Made by a program: the position numbers and the translations under genes
Notes under the pieces: generated by a model
Database searches by the model: none
Seen by the model: the letters and a program-made list of their open reading frames with translations, nothing else
Told to the model about the DNA's origin: nothing
Shown here: positions 52,988 to 61,393 of the stretch, in pieces
Layout: every line of letters begins with the position of its first letter
Position numbering within the stretch: the first letter of the stretch is position 1
NCBI GenBank assembly: GCA_002412765.1
Contig: DHVR01000052.1
Location: forward strand, 1-63,131
Length of the DNA: 63,131 nucleotides
Source of the DNA: Leptolinea sp. UBA5203
Lineage (GTDB): Bacteria > Chloroflexota > Anaerolineae > Anaerolineales > Anaerolineaceae
Reading direction: 5' to 3'

Positions 52988-53155
52988 ATGTAGGGCGGGG
53001 TTTTTCCCCGCCGCTTTTTAACTCGGAATGGAATTTACATCATATGAATTTTCACATTTTGATGGTCAGATTGGATTTTCCATCCTGCTGCAATTCCCAT
53101 ACATCATCCGGCGGGGTCTACGTACCCTGAAGGGCACTTACCCACGCCCTACGAA
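52988..53155. repeat. REP-like palindromic element
   Basis: GTAGGGCG (52990-52997) and CGCCCTAC (53145-53152) are inverted ends. GGCGGGG-TTTTT-CCCCGCC lies inside the left end and GGCGGGGTC near the right. This resembles intergenic REP/MITE-type elements. The left hairpin followed by T could also terminate plus-strand transcripts. Confidence 0.5.
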
Positions 53156-53280
53156 AAAACATTGTAATAAATGACAAATAAACATGAAATGACCATCATG
53201 GTTTGCATAATCGCATGTTTTGAAATTTATCATGTGCCAAAAGAAGCGGAGAAAATCCCTATGCTTCTGCGCTATTTCAA

Positions 53281-54900
53281 TCAGGTGCATGGTTCAATGT
53301 GAATTACCCCACTTTCTATATGCCAGCGCAGGGTGGGAAAGGTACGGATGAAATAAGGATCATGTTCAACCACCAAAATAGTTCCCGAGAACTGCTGCAA
53401 TGCTGTCTGGATTTGTTCCCGAGCTGGAATATCCAAATGATTGAGGGGTTCATCCAGAAAGAGTACATTGCATCCGCCATAAACCAAGCCTGCCAGAGCC
53501 AGCCGTTTCTTCTCCCCATTGGATAAAGTGGCAATGGGCTGCATGACCTTGTCCTGGGTGAATAGATACCTGGCGAGAAAATTCCGCACAGTGGTTTCGT
53601 CTGAGGTTTTGATCCTCTGTAAATAGCTGACCGCTGTTTCCTCATCCGGCAGATCCTGCTGTTCCTGGGTGAGGTAGCCGCGCTGAATACCATGCCCGGT
53701 TGTGTAACTGCCGGTAAGAGGCGGCAGAATGCCAGCCAGGGTTTGCAGGATGGTGGTTTTGCCGCTGCCGTTCACCCCGGAGAGGACAATGCGATCCCCG
53801 TAGCGAACAGATAGTTCATTGCAGCGCACAACTACTTTACCTGGATAGCCAAACTCGATTTGCTGGGCTTCAATCACCCGATCTCCGCTGCGGCTGGTTT
53901 CCTGGAAATGGATGGAAAGCAGCCAATCTTTATTGACCAAGGGTTGCAAATTTTCCTCCAACTCGTGGATCCGTTTTTCCATGGTTTTGGCTTTTTTTAC
54001 CATATGGGTAGTCCGGTCACTGAAGAAACCTTTGGCGAATTTATCCCCGCTATCTCCTTTGCCGCCTTTTTTCTTTACCGCTTGTGCCCGGGCAACTTTT
54101 ACGGCGTGCTGAAGTTGTTGGATTTCTTCCCGCTGCAGCTCAACCGTTTTAACTTGTTTTTCTTGTTGGACCCGTTGATAAAGCTTAAAAGCGGAATAAT
54201 TACCTTCATATTGAATCAACTCCTGTTTGGTCTTATCTTGCACCCAGAGTCGGGTAACCACGTGGTCGATAAAATCCCTGTCATGGGATATTACCACCAT
54301 GGCGGATTTGGACTGCCGAATCCAATTCATCAACCAGGCTCGTCCGGTTTGATCCAGATGATTGGTGGGTTCGTCCAGCAGAATGACCTGTGCTGGTTTT
54401 AGCGCGATTTTCATCAAAGCCGTGCGGGTTTTTTGACCGCTGCTGAGATGATCAAAGGGTTGATCCAGGGGGACATCCTCCAGATTTAAAGCGGATTGCA
54501 TGGGACCCATGGCTTCCATCAGCCACTCACTGGTTTGGATGTCTTCCAATAATTCTTGATATTTGTCGCCCTGAGTGAGGATGTGTGCTGAAAGAGTCTC
54601 CAATTCCAGATAAGCCGATGGAACATCTGCAATGGGCAGCCCAATATATTCACCCACGGTTTGACCACCGGGAGCGCTGACCTGCTGGGGTAAATAAGCC
54701 ACCTCCAACCCGGGAAGCGTATAGAGAATACTGCCTTGATCCGGCTGCTGAAGCCGGGCGATCAATTGCATCAGGGTTGTTTTGCCGGATCCATTGGGAC
54801 CGATCAGGCCTATTTTTTCGTTTTCGTTGATATTGAGATTGATTTGGTGGAAGATGTTCTCCGCACCAAAGGATTTGGAACAATTCCGTATTTGTATCAT
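53281..54900 (-). CDS. ABC-F translation factor, probable antibiotic-resistance (ARE) type
   Basis: A 539-residue protein with two ABC domains and no membrane part. Walker A sites are GPNGSGKTTL (about 36-45) and GVNGSGKTTI; signatures are LSSGQKTR and LSNGEKKR; Walker B sites are ILLDEPTNHLD and LFLDEPLNHLD. The inter-domain linker (about 235-320) is long, basic and helical, the part that reaches the peptidyl-transferase centre in ARE ABC-F proteins such as MsrD, VmlR or LmrC. The leader peptide and terminator upstream support an antibiotic-inducible ribosome-protection role. Housekeeping ABC-F is the alternative. Confidence 0.85.
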   Translation of the reverse strand: MIQIRNCSKSFGAENIFHQINLNINENEKIGLIGPNGSGKTTLMQLIARLQQPDQGSILYTLPGLEVAYLPQQVSAPGGQTVGEYIGLPIADVPSAYLELETLSAHILTQGDKYQELLEDIQTSEWLMEAMGPMQSALNLEDVPLDQPFDHLSSGQKTRTALMKIALKPAQVILLDEPTNHLDQTGRAWLMNWIRQSKSAMVVISHDRDFIDHVVTRLWVQDKTKQELIQYEGNYSAFKLYQRVQQEKQVKTVELQREEIQQLQHAVKVARAQAVKKKGGKGDSGDKFAKGFFSDRTTHMVKKAKTMEKRIHELEENLQPLVNKDWLLSIHFQETSRSGDRVIEAQQIEFGYPGKVVVRCNELSVRYGDRIVLSGVNGSGKTTILQTLAGILPPLTGSYTTGHGIQRGYLTQEQQDLPDEETAVSYLQRIKTSDETTVRNFLARYLFTQDKVMQPIATLSNGEKKRLALAGLVYGGCNVLFLDEPLNHLDIPAREQIQTALQQFSGTILVVEHDPYFIRTFPTLRWHIESGVIHIEPCT

Positions 54901-54917
54901 TTACTCCTGCCTTAAAC

Positions 54918-54945
54918 AAAAAAACCAAGGGCTTCGTCCTTGGTT
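54918..54945 (-). terminator. ABC-F leader terminator
   Basis: AACCAAGG / CCTTGGTT, an 8-bp stem followed by a T run, about 20 bp before the ABC-F ATG. CCTCTGGT at 54964-54971 can pair with ACCAAGG of the 5' arm (one bulge), giving a possible antiterminator. Confidence 0.88.
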
Positions 54946-54989
54946 AAATAGCAACACTTTCCTACCAGAGGTCTAGCCAGAATGGGGTG

Positions 54990-55010
54990 TTAGCAGAAGA
55001 AAATGTACAT
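54990..55010 (-). CDS. ABC-F leader peptide MYIFFC
   Basis: Six codons, ATG TAC ATT TTC TTC TGC, then TAA, preceded by AAGGAG six bases upstream. It lies between the predicted promoter and the leader terminator. As I recall it, the leader of the streptococcal macrolide-inducible ABC-F gene msrD encodes MYLIFM. The same length, Met-Tyr start and hydrophobic/Phe pattern suggest a drug-dependent stalling peptide. Confidence 0.8.
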   Translation of the reverse strand: MYIFFC

Positions 55011-55041
55011 GCAGGCTCCTTATTGAACTAAACCTATTTTA

Positions 55042-55071
55042 CCCAACCCCTTACAGGATCGTCAAGTCATT
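55042..55071 (-). promoter_or_regulatory. ABC-F promoter
   Basis: Minus-strand TTGACG, 18-bp spacer, TAAAAT. The predicted start is about 25 bp before the leader peptide ATG. Confidence 0.6.
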
Positions 55072-55073
55072 TT

Positions 55074-55131
55074 ATACGGAATATACCGTATCGCTTTGAC
55101 AATGGTCATATCATAGAATGACCAGGGTCAT
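55074..55131. promoter_or_regulatory. Operator cluster between divergent ABC-F and ABC genes
   Basis: Two palindromic systems: ATACGG-N6-CCGTAT (55074-55091), and TGGTCAT (55103-55109)-N8-ATGACCA (55118-55124) followed by GGTCAT (55126-55131). TTGACA at 55096-55101 may be a -35 for the plus-strand ABC genes. Half-sites equal those at the tetR operator. Confidence 0.55.
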
Positions 55132-55212
55132 GTGGGCATCGTGACTGGATGTACCTGCCTGATCCAGGCAGGGCAGGGTATGATAAGGTTGCAAAGGAAT
55201 ACGAAAACCAGC

Positions 55213-55905
55213 ATGGCAGAACAATCGTTTATTCAAGTGAAAGATTTAAGGAAAAATTATCATACCCCCGCGGGTGATTACATTGCATTGAAGGGACTGA
55301 ATTTCAGTCTGAATGCAGCTGAATTTGCCGTAATGATGGGAAAATCCGGAGCAGGAAAATCAACCCTGGTGAATATGTTGACCGGTGTGGATACCGTCAC
55401 ATCCGGCGAGATTATTATTGGCGGCGAGGCGATTCACACGTTTAATGAAGATCAGATGGCCTTATGGCGCGGTTTGAATGTGGGTGTGATCTATCAATCG
55501 TTTCAATTATTACCCAAACTGACCATCATGGATAACATCTTAATTCCGATGGATTTTTGTGATTTGTATGTACCTGGTAAAAGTCAGGAATGGGCCATGT
55601 CTATTTTAGAAAAGGTGGAGCTGACTGATCAGGCGCATAAGTTTCCCTCCACTTTATCCGGCGGACAGCAACAGCGGGCAGCCATTGCCCGGGCTCTGGC
55701 CAATGATCCACCTTTGATTGTGGCTGATGAACCCACCGGAAATTTGGATACCAATACGGCTGAGGTTATTTTTAATCTGTTTGATCTATTGGTTCAAGAA
55801 GGGAAGACCATCTTTTTCGTGACTCATGATGAGGCGATTACTTCCCGGGCAGATCGAATTCTCTACATTAATGATGGCGAATTGGTTGATCAAGTTAGCG
55901 ACTAG
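55213..55905 (+). CDS. MacB/LolD-type ABC ATPase
   Basis: An ABC ATPase of about 230 residues. Walker A is MGKSGAGKST, Q-loop IYQSFQLLPKLT, signature LSGGQQQRAAIARAL, Walker B LIVADEPTGNLD, H-loop FVTHDEA. I start at ATG 55213 (MAEQSFIQVKDL); the open frame extends to 55132 without family-like sequence. First gene of a plus-strand operon with a second ATPase, an FtsX-like permease and a two-component system. Confidence 0.9.
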   Translation: MAEQSFIQVKDLRKNYHTPAGDYIALKGLNFSLNAAEFAVMMGKSGAGKSTLVNMLTGVDTVTSGEIIIGGEAIHTFNEDQMALWRGLNVGVIYQSFQLLPKLTIMDNILIPMDFCDLYVPGKSQEWAMSILEKVELTDQAHKFPSTLSGGQQQRAAIARALANDPPLIVADEPTGNLDTNTAEVIFNLFDLLVQEGKTIFFVTHDEAITSRADRILYINDGELVDQVSD

Positions 55906-55928
55906 TGGTGTGAAAGGACAATATAGGT

Positions 55929-57068
55929 ATGCAAGCAAGTCTCTCAGAGAAAGTTCAAGATAAAACTAACGGGGATCGAACCCCGGTTATTTCGTTACAT
56001 CAGGTTAACAAGGTCTTCGAAACGGATGCCGGACCTTTTACTGCGTTAAAAAATATAAACATTGATTTTTACCAGGGCGAGTTTATTGGGGTCACCGGAA
56101 AATCGGGCAGCGGAAAATCGACCTTGATCAATATGATTACCGGCATTGACCATCCTACCAAGGGTGAAATTCGGGTGGGGAGCGATGTGCTTAATCATCT
56201 TTCTGAAAGTGATATGGCCCGCTGGCGCGGCAAGAATCTGGGCATTGTTTTTCAATTCTATCAATTACTGCCCATGTTATCCTTGTTTGAAAATATTTTA
56301 TTGCCCATGGATCTAAGCGATGTCATCCCCTTTGAAGATCGTGAAGAACGGGCCATGTGGCTGCTGGAAAGAGTGGGTATGGAAGCCTATGCGGATAAGA
56401 TGCCTTCGGAGATCTCCGGCGGCCAACAGCAGACCATCGCCGTGGCACGTGCGCTGGCTAACGACCCGGCCATTATGATTGCCGATGAGCCTACTGGAAA
56501 TCTGGATTCGAAAACAGCCGAACGGGTTTTCCATCTTTTTGAACAAATGAGACAGGAAGGTAAGACGATCATTATGATCACACATGATCCGGCGCTGGCT
56601 AACCGAACTTCCCGGCAGGTAGTGATTTCCGACGGTGAATTAATTCACCCGATTTTGCATCAGCATATGCGCACCATGAGCCATCCGCTGCTCTTGCAGG
56701 CCACCCACGCGTTGGAGTCTGTGACGTTGCAGCCTGGTGAGCCTTTGATTCGCAGCGGCGATGAGGTGGAAGATATTTACTTTGTTGAAAATGGCTTGGT
56801 ATCGGTTTGGGTGGATAAACCCAGAGGCGAGCGGGTGGAAGCTGTGCAGTTGTCCGCAGGGTGTGTGTTGGGAGAAATCGAGACCTTAACGAATCTACCT
56901 GCACAGGCTACGATCCTCCCCACCAATGGAGACCCGGTCCAATTACTGAGGTTAAGTCGCAGACTCTTCGAACAGTTATTAGAGAAGGACGCATTGGTGA
57001 AACATCGCTTCAGCCAATTGGCTCACAAGCGCCTGACAGAAAACCAAATGATTCGAGCAGCAATTTAA
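55929..57068 (+). CDS. MacB/LolD-type ABC ATPase fused to a cyclic-nucleotide-binding domain
   Basis: A 379-residue fusion. Residues about 18-240 are a complete MacB-type ATPase: TGKSGSGKSTL, VFQFYQLLPML, ISGGQQQTIAVARAL, IMIADEPTGNLD, MITHDPA. Residues about 255-375 are a CRP-like cNMP-binding beta-roll: LQPGEPLIRSGDEVEDIYFVENG, LSAGCVLGEIETLTN, ATI, then a C-helix. No DNA-binding domain follows. This suggests transport gated by a nucleotide or other small ligand. Its stop overlaps the permease start by one base. Confidence 0.9.
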   Translation: MQASLSEKVQDKTNGDRTPVISLHQVNKVFETDAGPFTALKNINIDFYQGEFIGVTGKSGSGKSTLINMITGIDHPTKGEIRVGSDVLNHLSESDMARWRGKNLGIVFQFYQLLPMLSLFENILLPMDLSDVIPFEDREERAMWLLERVGMEAYADKMPSEISGGQQQTIAVARALANDPAIMIADEPTGNLDSKTAERVFHLFEQMRQEGKTIIMITHDPALANRTSRQVVISDGELIHPILHQHMRTMSHPLLLQATHALESVTLQPGEPLIRSGDEVEDIYFVENGLVSVWVDKPRGERVEAVQLSAGCVLGEIETLTNLPAQATILPTNGDPVQLLRLSRRLFEQLLEKDALVKHRFSQLAHKRLTENQMIRAAI

Positions 57069-59470
57069 TGAAATTCTTCCGTCTAATCCGCCCTCGTTGG
57101 AAAAAAGTACTCGCAGATTTATGGGAAGATAAAGCCCGTACCTTGTTGGTCATAGCCTCGATCTCCATCGGGGTTTTTGCTGTGGGGATGATTGCTGGTT
57201 CGCATAGCATTATTTCTTCTGATATGAATATTGGTTATATTTCAGCGAATCCGGCGAATATTGAGCTGGTCACTTCGCCATTCGACCGTGATTTTGTGAA
57301 TTCCTTTCGTCAGATGGGTAGTGTGATGGATGTCGAAGGAACTCGCAAACTAGCGGTTCGCTTTGAAAATGACAATGATGAAAAAATCGTTATGGATTTG
57401 ATCACTTTTATGGATGAAACACCCAGCATAAAAGTGCCGTTATCGGTTACCGGACAGGCCATCCCTAAAAAGAATCAGATTGTCTTGGAAGAAAAGTTCC
57501 TGGAAGAAAGGAATATCGTATTAGGGGATTCCTTACAAATTGAGTTGGAAGATGGGACATTCAAAAAACTGGAAGTAGTGGGTTTTAGTCGGGATATGAC
57601 CGACCCGATTGGTAACATGATTGGCAATATTAAGGCTTACATTGCGCTGGATTCCCTGGAAACTTTGCATGCCGGAACCCAAATGAATACCCTCTTAATC
57701 ACAGTCAGCGGGGATGCCGATGATCGTCAGCATATCCAGAATGTAACTAATCAGGTGATTGACAAAGTTGAAAAAAGTGGAAGAACGGTTTATAACACCA
57801 AACAGCACCAACGCAATAAACATCCCCTGGGTTCGATAATTCAAGCCATTTTGGGTATTCTGTTATTGCTGGGTGTTCTGATTGTCTTTCTCAGTGGTTC
57901 GCTAATTACCAATACGCTGTCTTCCCTGATCAATCAGCAATTCCGTCAGATTGGGGTTATGAAATTGGTAGGCGCAAGAAATCGCCAGATCATTGGGATG
58001 TATCTGGTTTTGATTGTCAGCTTTAGTGTGCTGGCATTACTGATCGCTGTTCCCTTGGGGGGGCAAGGTGCTTACGCCCTCTCCAATATGGCTGCTTCCA
58101 TGTTAAATTTTGAACTCAAAGGGTATCGGGTTGTTCCCTTCGCGGTTGTTTTGCAAATTATTGTTGGTTTGGGTGTACCCTTGCTTACTGGTCTTTCACC
58201 GGTATTAAAAGGAGCACGAATTACGGTACATAAGGCGATCCAACCCAGCGGGATTGATTCGGCGGTTGGAAAACATGGCAGCGTAAAAAAGAAGCGCTCC
58301 AAATTGGAAAAGAAAATTCCCCGGCCTTTAATTATTTCGTTGAGAAACACATTTCGTCAGAAGCGTCGCTTGATGTTGACAATTTTTAACCTGACCCTTG
58401 GTGGAGCTATTTTCATCTCGGTATTTAATGTCCGTGAAGCATTGAACAATAAAATGGTGGATATTACCCGTTATTTCTCTGCCGATGTGAATGTGAGTTT
58501 TGACCGTATGTATCGAGTTGAAGAAGTGGAAATGATGGCAAAATCAATTCCGGGAGTCGCCTATACTGAGCCCTGGTTGATTACGAATGCCGAAATTCTT
58601 AACGCAGCAGATGAGGTGGAGAACAATATCACGATCATGGCTCCTCCGATACATACACAATTGGTGACACCCATCATGTTGGAAGGACGCTGGCTGGTAC
58701 CGGAAGATCAGAGTGCGATCGTGGTCAATGAAGCAGTTCGCAAGGTATATCCCAATTTGAAGGTTGGGGATCTGTATACCTTACAAATTTTCGGTAAGGA
58801 AAAGGTCTGGCAGGTGGTGGGGATTTTCCAATTTACCGGGATGGATGACCTATTTGCTTACTCTTCGTTTGAATATTTATCAGACTATCAAAATTTACCC
58901 GGGCAGGCCGCGATCTATCGGATTGCAACGACAGATCATAGCCGGGAAACTCAAACTATCGTGACCAATCGGGTGGATACGTATTTTAGGGATCAAGGGT
59001 TCACGGTAACCGAGATTGAAGCCGGTGGAAAAACGGTTGATAACACGCTGAAGTATATTGGGGTGCTGATAACGGTGTTATTAATTCTTGCAATCCTCAC
59101 TGCCGCCGTGGGGAGTATTGGGTTAACCGGCATGCTAAGCATGAATGTGATGGAGCGGACAAAGGAAATTGGCATTCTGCGTGCCATTGGTGCCTACAAC
59201 CGGGTGGTGATGCAACTGGTAATCGTCGAGGGGGTTCTAATCAGTGTAATTAGTTTCGGTTTGAGTATTCTGCTATCTTTTCCTATTACCAGCGTGTTAT
59301 CCAGTGTGGTTAGTGAAGCCATTTTCAGTTCTCCTGTTGCGTTCCGCTACACTCCGATTGGATATTACATCTGGTTTGGGATTGTAGTGATATTGTCCAT
59401 CGTTGCCAGTATTATGCCTGCCAGAAATGCTTCCCAGATGACTATTCGTGAAGTGCTGGCATACGAATAA
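57068..59470 (+). CDS. FtsX/MacB-like ABC permease with two FtsX domains
   Basis: An 800-residue permease. An N-terminal membrane helix follows DKARTLLVIASISIGVFAVGM. A periplasmic MacB-type domain, an FtsX block (about 255-400), a second membrane-anchored periplasmic domain, and a C-terminal FtsX block (about 670-795) with KEIGILRAIGA complete it. Such proteins move lipoproteins, peptides or antimicrobials by mechanotransmission. I start at ATG 57068, overlapping the preceding TAA; the longer frame lies in the ATPase gene. Confidence 0.9.
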   Translation: MKFFRLIRPRWKKVLADLWEDKARTLLVIASISIGVFAVGMIAGSHSIISSDMNIGYISANPANIELVTSPFDRDFVNSFRQMGSVMDVEGTRKLAVRFENDNDEKIVMDLITFMDETPSIKVPLSVTGQAIPKKNQIVLEEKFLEERNIVLGDSLQIELEDGTFKKLEVVGFSRDMTDPIGNMIGNIKAYIALDSLETLHAGTQMNTLLITVSGDADDRQHIQNVTNQVIDKVEKSGRTVYNTKQHQRNKHPLGSIIQAILGILLLLGVLIVFLSGSLITNTLSSLINQQFRQIGVMKLVGARNRQIIGMYLVLIVSFSVLALLIAVPLGGQGAYALSNMAASMLNFELKGYRVVPFAVVLQIIVGLGVPLLTGLSPVLKGARITVHKAIQPSGIDSAVGKHGSVKKKRSKLEKKIPRPLIISLRNTFRQKRRLMLTIFNLTLGGAIFISVFNVREALNNKMVDITRYFSADVNVSFDRMYRVEEVEMMAKSIPGVAYTEPWLITNAEILNAADEVENNITIMAPPIHTQLVTPIMLEGRWLVPEDQSAIVVNEAVRKVYPNLKVGDLYTLQIFGKEKVWQVVGIFQFTGMDDLFAYSSFEYLSDYQNLPGQAAIYRIATTDHSRETQTIVTNRVDTYFRDQGFTVTEIEAGGKTVDNTLKYIGVLITVLLILAILTAAVGSIGLTGMLSMNVMERTKEIGILRAIGAYNRVVMQLVIVEGVLISVISFGLSILLSFPITSVLSSVVSEAIFSSPVAFRYTPIGYYIWFGIVVILSIVASIMPARNASQMTIREVLAYE

Positions 59471-59490
59471 TCTTATGCTATGATGATCAT

Positions 59491-60762
59491 ATGGATAAGA
59501 ATGGACCGATGATTGAACCGGGATTAATTCGGGTTTTTAAAATCTTCACGTTGATGCAGATCGGCTTATTTGTTGCTTTGGTCGGTCTGGATATTATCTG
59601 GTTCAATTTTTTCTCGCCGGTTATCCAAGCCCGGAACGTGGTCAGTTTGGTGGTTTGGACACTATTGTTTGGGTATCTTTCCTGGCCTCGGCTGCATAAG
59701 CTATTAAAACGGTATTATCTTCCCCTGGCATTGGTTGTTTCATCCGTTTTCCCCATGATTAGCAACCAGCCCATTTTAAAATTAACCATCCAGAAAAATT
59801 TGCCTGGCATCGTTATCAGTATCTGGCAGCTACTCCCGGCTTTATTCACCCCTCTGGTTTTGATTGCCTGGCAGTATCCGTTCAAGGTAGTGGTTCTATT
59901 TTGCATTTATACGGGAATTTTTGATTTTTATTTATTATCCGTGATTGCCCAGAGCGTTTATTTGCCGCTTTGGATCATGATTGGTTTGATTTCCAGCCGA
60001 ACCATTTCTTTCGGTGTGGTTGGCTATATGATCTCTACCCTGATGGCAAACCAACGTTTGCAGAAACAGGCCATCCAGCAGGCAAATATGCAGCTCATCA
60101 AGCAAGCAGAAGCTCTGGAGCATTTAACCCTGACCCGGGAACGCAACCGTTTGGCTCGGGATCTGCATGACACCCTTGCCCATACTCTCAGTGGTATGGC
60201 CGTGAACCTGGAAGCGATCAAAATTGTGGTTCCTGCAGACCAGGCGGAGGTGCAAAAAATGTTGGACCATTCCCTGCTTGCTGCAAGAAAGGGGTTGAAT
60301 GATACCCGCCGGGCGCTGCGCGATTTACGGCCGACTCAGTTAGAGGATATGGGACTGTACGGCGCCTTGCATAGGATACTTGAAACAACCGCAGAACGTG
60401 GAGAATTGCGTCTTATCCTCCAATTACCGGATCGTATTCCAACTATGCTGCCGGATACCGAGCAGGCAATTTATCGCATTGCACAGGAAGCGCTGGAAAA
60501 TATTGTACGGCATGCCAATGCCAGCAAGATACAGTTCAAGCTAGAGTTCCCTGCGGAGGGTGGTTTGTTGATGGAAATTACGGATGACGGTGTGGGAATT
60601 AACCCTGCGGCACAGGTAGAGCAGGATCATTATGGCATTCGTGGCATGCAGGAACGGGCGGTTTCCATTGGGGCGATCCTTCAAGTTTTCCCAAGTGACA
60701 GCGGTGGTACGATTGTTAGCTTACGAAAGGAGGGACATCATGATTCACGTCCTTATATGTGA
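59491..60762 (+). CDS. Sensor histidine kinase (HisKA_3) of the ABC operon
   Basis: A 423-residue kinase. About five N-terminal membrane segments lie within the first 190 residues. HisKA_3 has the phosphorylated His at about 226 in RNRLARDLHDTLAHTLSGM. The HATPase domain shows ENIVRHANAS, DDGVGI and YGIRGMQERA. No separate sensor domain is seen, so it may sense the membrane or the adjacent transporter. Overlaps its response regulator by 23 bp. Confidence 0.92.
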   Translation: MDKNGPMIEPGLIRVFKIFTLMQIGLFVALVGLDIIWFNFFSPVIQARNVVSLVVWTLLFGYLSWPRLHKLLKRYYLPLALVVSSVFPMISNQPILKLTIQKNLPGIVISIWQLLPALFTPLVLIAWQYPFKVVVLFCIYTGIFDFYLLSVIAQSVYLPLWIMIGLISSRTISFGVVGYMISTLMANQRLQKQAIQQANMQLIKQAEALEHLTLTRERNRLARDLHDTLAHTLSGMAVNLEAIKIVVPADQAEVQKMLDHSLLAARKGLNDTRRALRDLRPTQLEDMGLYGALHRILETTAERGELRLILQLPDRIPTMLPDTEQAIYRIAQEALENIVRHANASKIQFKLEFPAEGGLLMEITDDGVGINPAAQVEQDHYGIRGMQERAVSIGAILQVFPSDSGGTIVSLRKEGHHDSRPYM

Positions 60763-61387
60763 TGACCAGGAGATTGTTTGCGAAGGTCTGGCAAAAATTT
60801 TAACCACGGATGATGAACTTCAGGTTGTGGGTATGGCGCATGATGGAGCGGAAGCCGTGGAAATGGTTCGCACACTGCATCCCGACCTAGTGTTGATGGA
60901 TTTAAAAATGCCCGGTATTAACGGCATCCACGCCACCCGCCAAATCCGCGGAGATTTTCCGCAAACCGCTGTATTGGTGCTGACCACCTATGACGACGAT
61001 GAATGGTTGTTTGATGCCATCCGCAGCGGCGCATCCGGTTATTTACTTAAGGACACTCCGCGGCATGAATTGATTCAGGCCATCAAAGGCACTGTCGCTG
61101 GAAAAACCTTTGTGGATACGGCTGTGGCCGGCAAATTGATGGCCGATATCGCCCATCGGGGAGCGCCTGCGCAGACCACACTGGCGGATGTGCTGACTGA
61201 TCGGGAATTGGAAATCTTAATTCTGATCGCCCGCGGCTACAGCAACGGGGAGATTGCCCAACGATTGTTCTTATCCGAAGGGACGGTTAAAAATTACGGC
61301 AGCACCATCTTTGCAAAACTAAACGTAACCGATCGAACGCAAGCCGCTGTCCTGGCATATCGGTACGGCTTGATCGATATTCCGTAA
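60740..61387 (+). CDS. NarL/FixJ family response regulator of the ABC operon
   Basis: A 215-residue regulator with receiver (LICDDQEIV, Asp in PDLVLMDLKMPGING, LTTYDDDEW) and LuxR-type helix-turn-helix (LTDRELEILILIARGYSNGEIAQRL, in part). ATG 60740 follows AAAGGAGG; the upstream extension overlaps the kinase gene and is not conserved. It probably controls the ABC genes upstream. Confidence 0.93.
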   Translation: MIHVLICDDQEIVCEGLAKILTTDDELQVVGMAHDGAEAVEMVRTLHPDLVLMDLKMPGINGIHATRQIRGDFPQTAVLVLTTYDDDEWLFDAIRSGASGYLLKDTPRHELIQAIKGTVAGKTFVDTAVAGKLMADIAHRGAPAQTTLADVLTDRELEILILIARGYSNGEIAQRLFLSEGTVKNYGSTIFAKLNVTDRTQAAVLAYRYGLIDIP

Positions 61388-61393
61388 ATTCCC

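Larger units (their letters stand above)
52806..53280. other. Intergenic region between tetR and the ABC-F gene
   Basis: No gene is seen in these 475 bp. It contains the tetR promoter/operator (52823-52877), a repeat-type palindromic element (52988-53155), and about 120 bp before the ABC-F stop with nothing recognisable. Confidence 0.6.

Noticed and set aside
56861..57067. Longer N-terminus for the FtsX-like permease
   Set aside because: It lies wholly within the preceding ATPase/cNMP gene in another frame; ATG 57068 overlaps the TAA stop in the usual coupled way.
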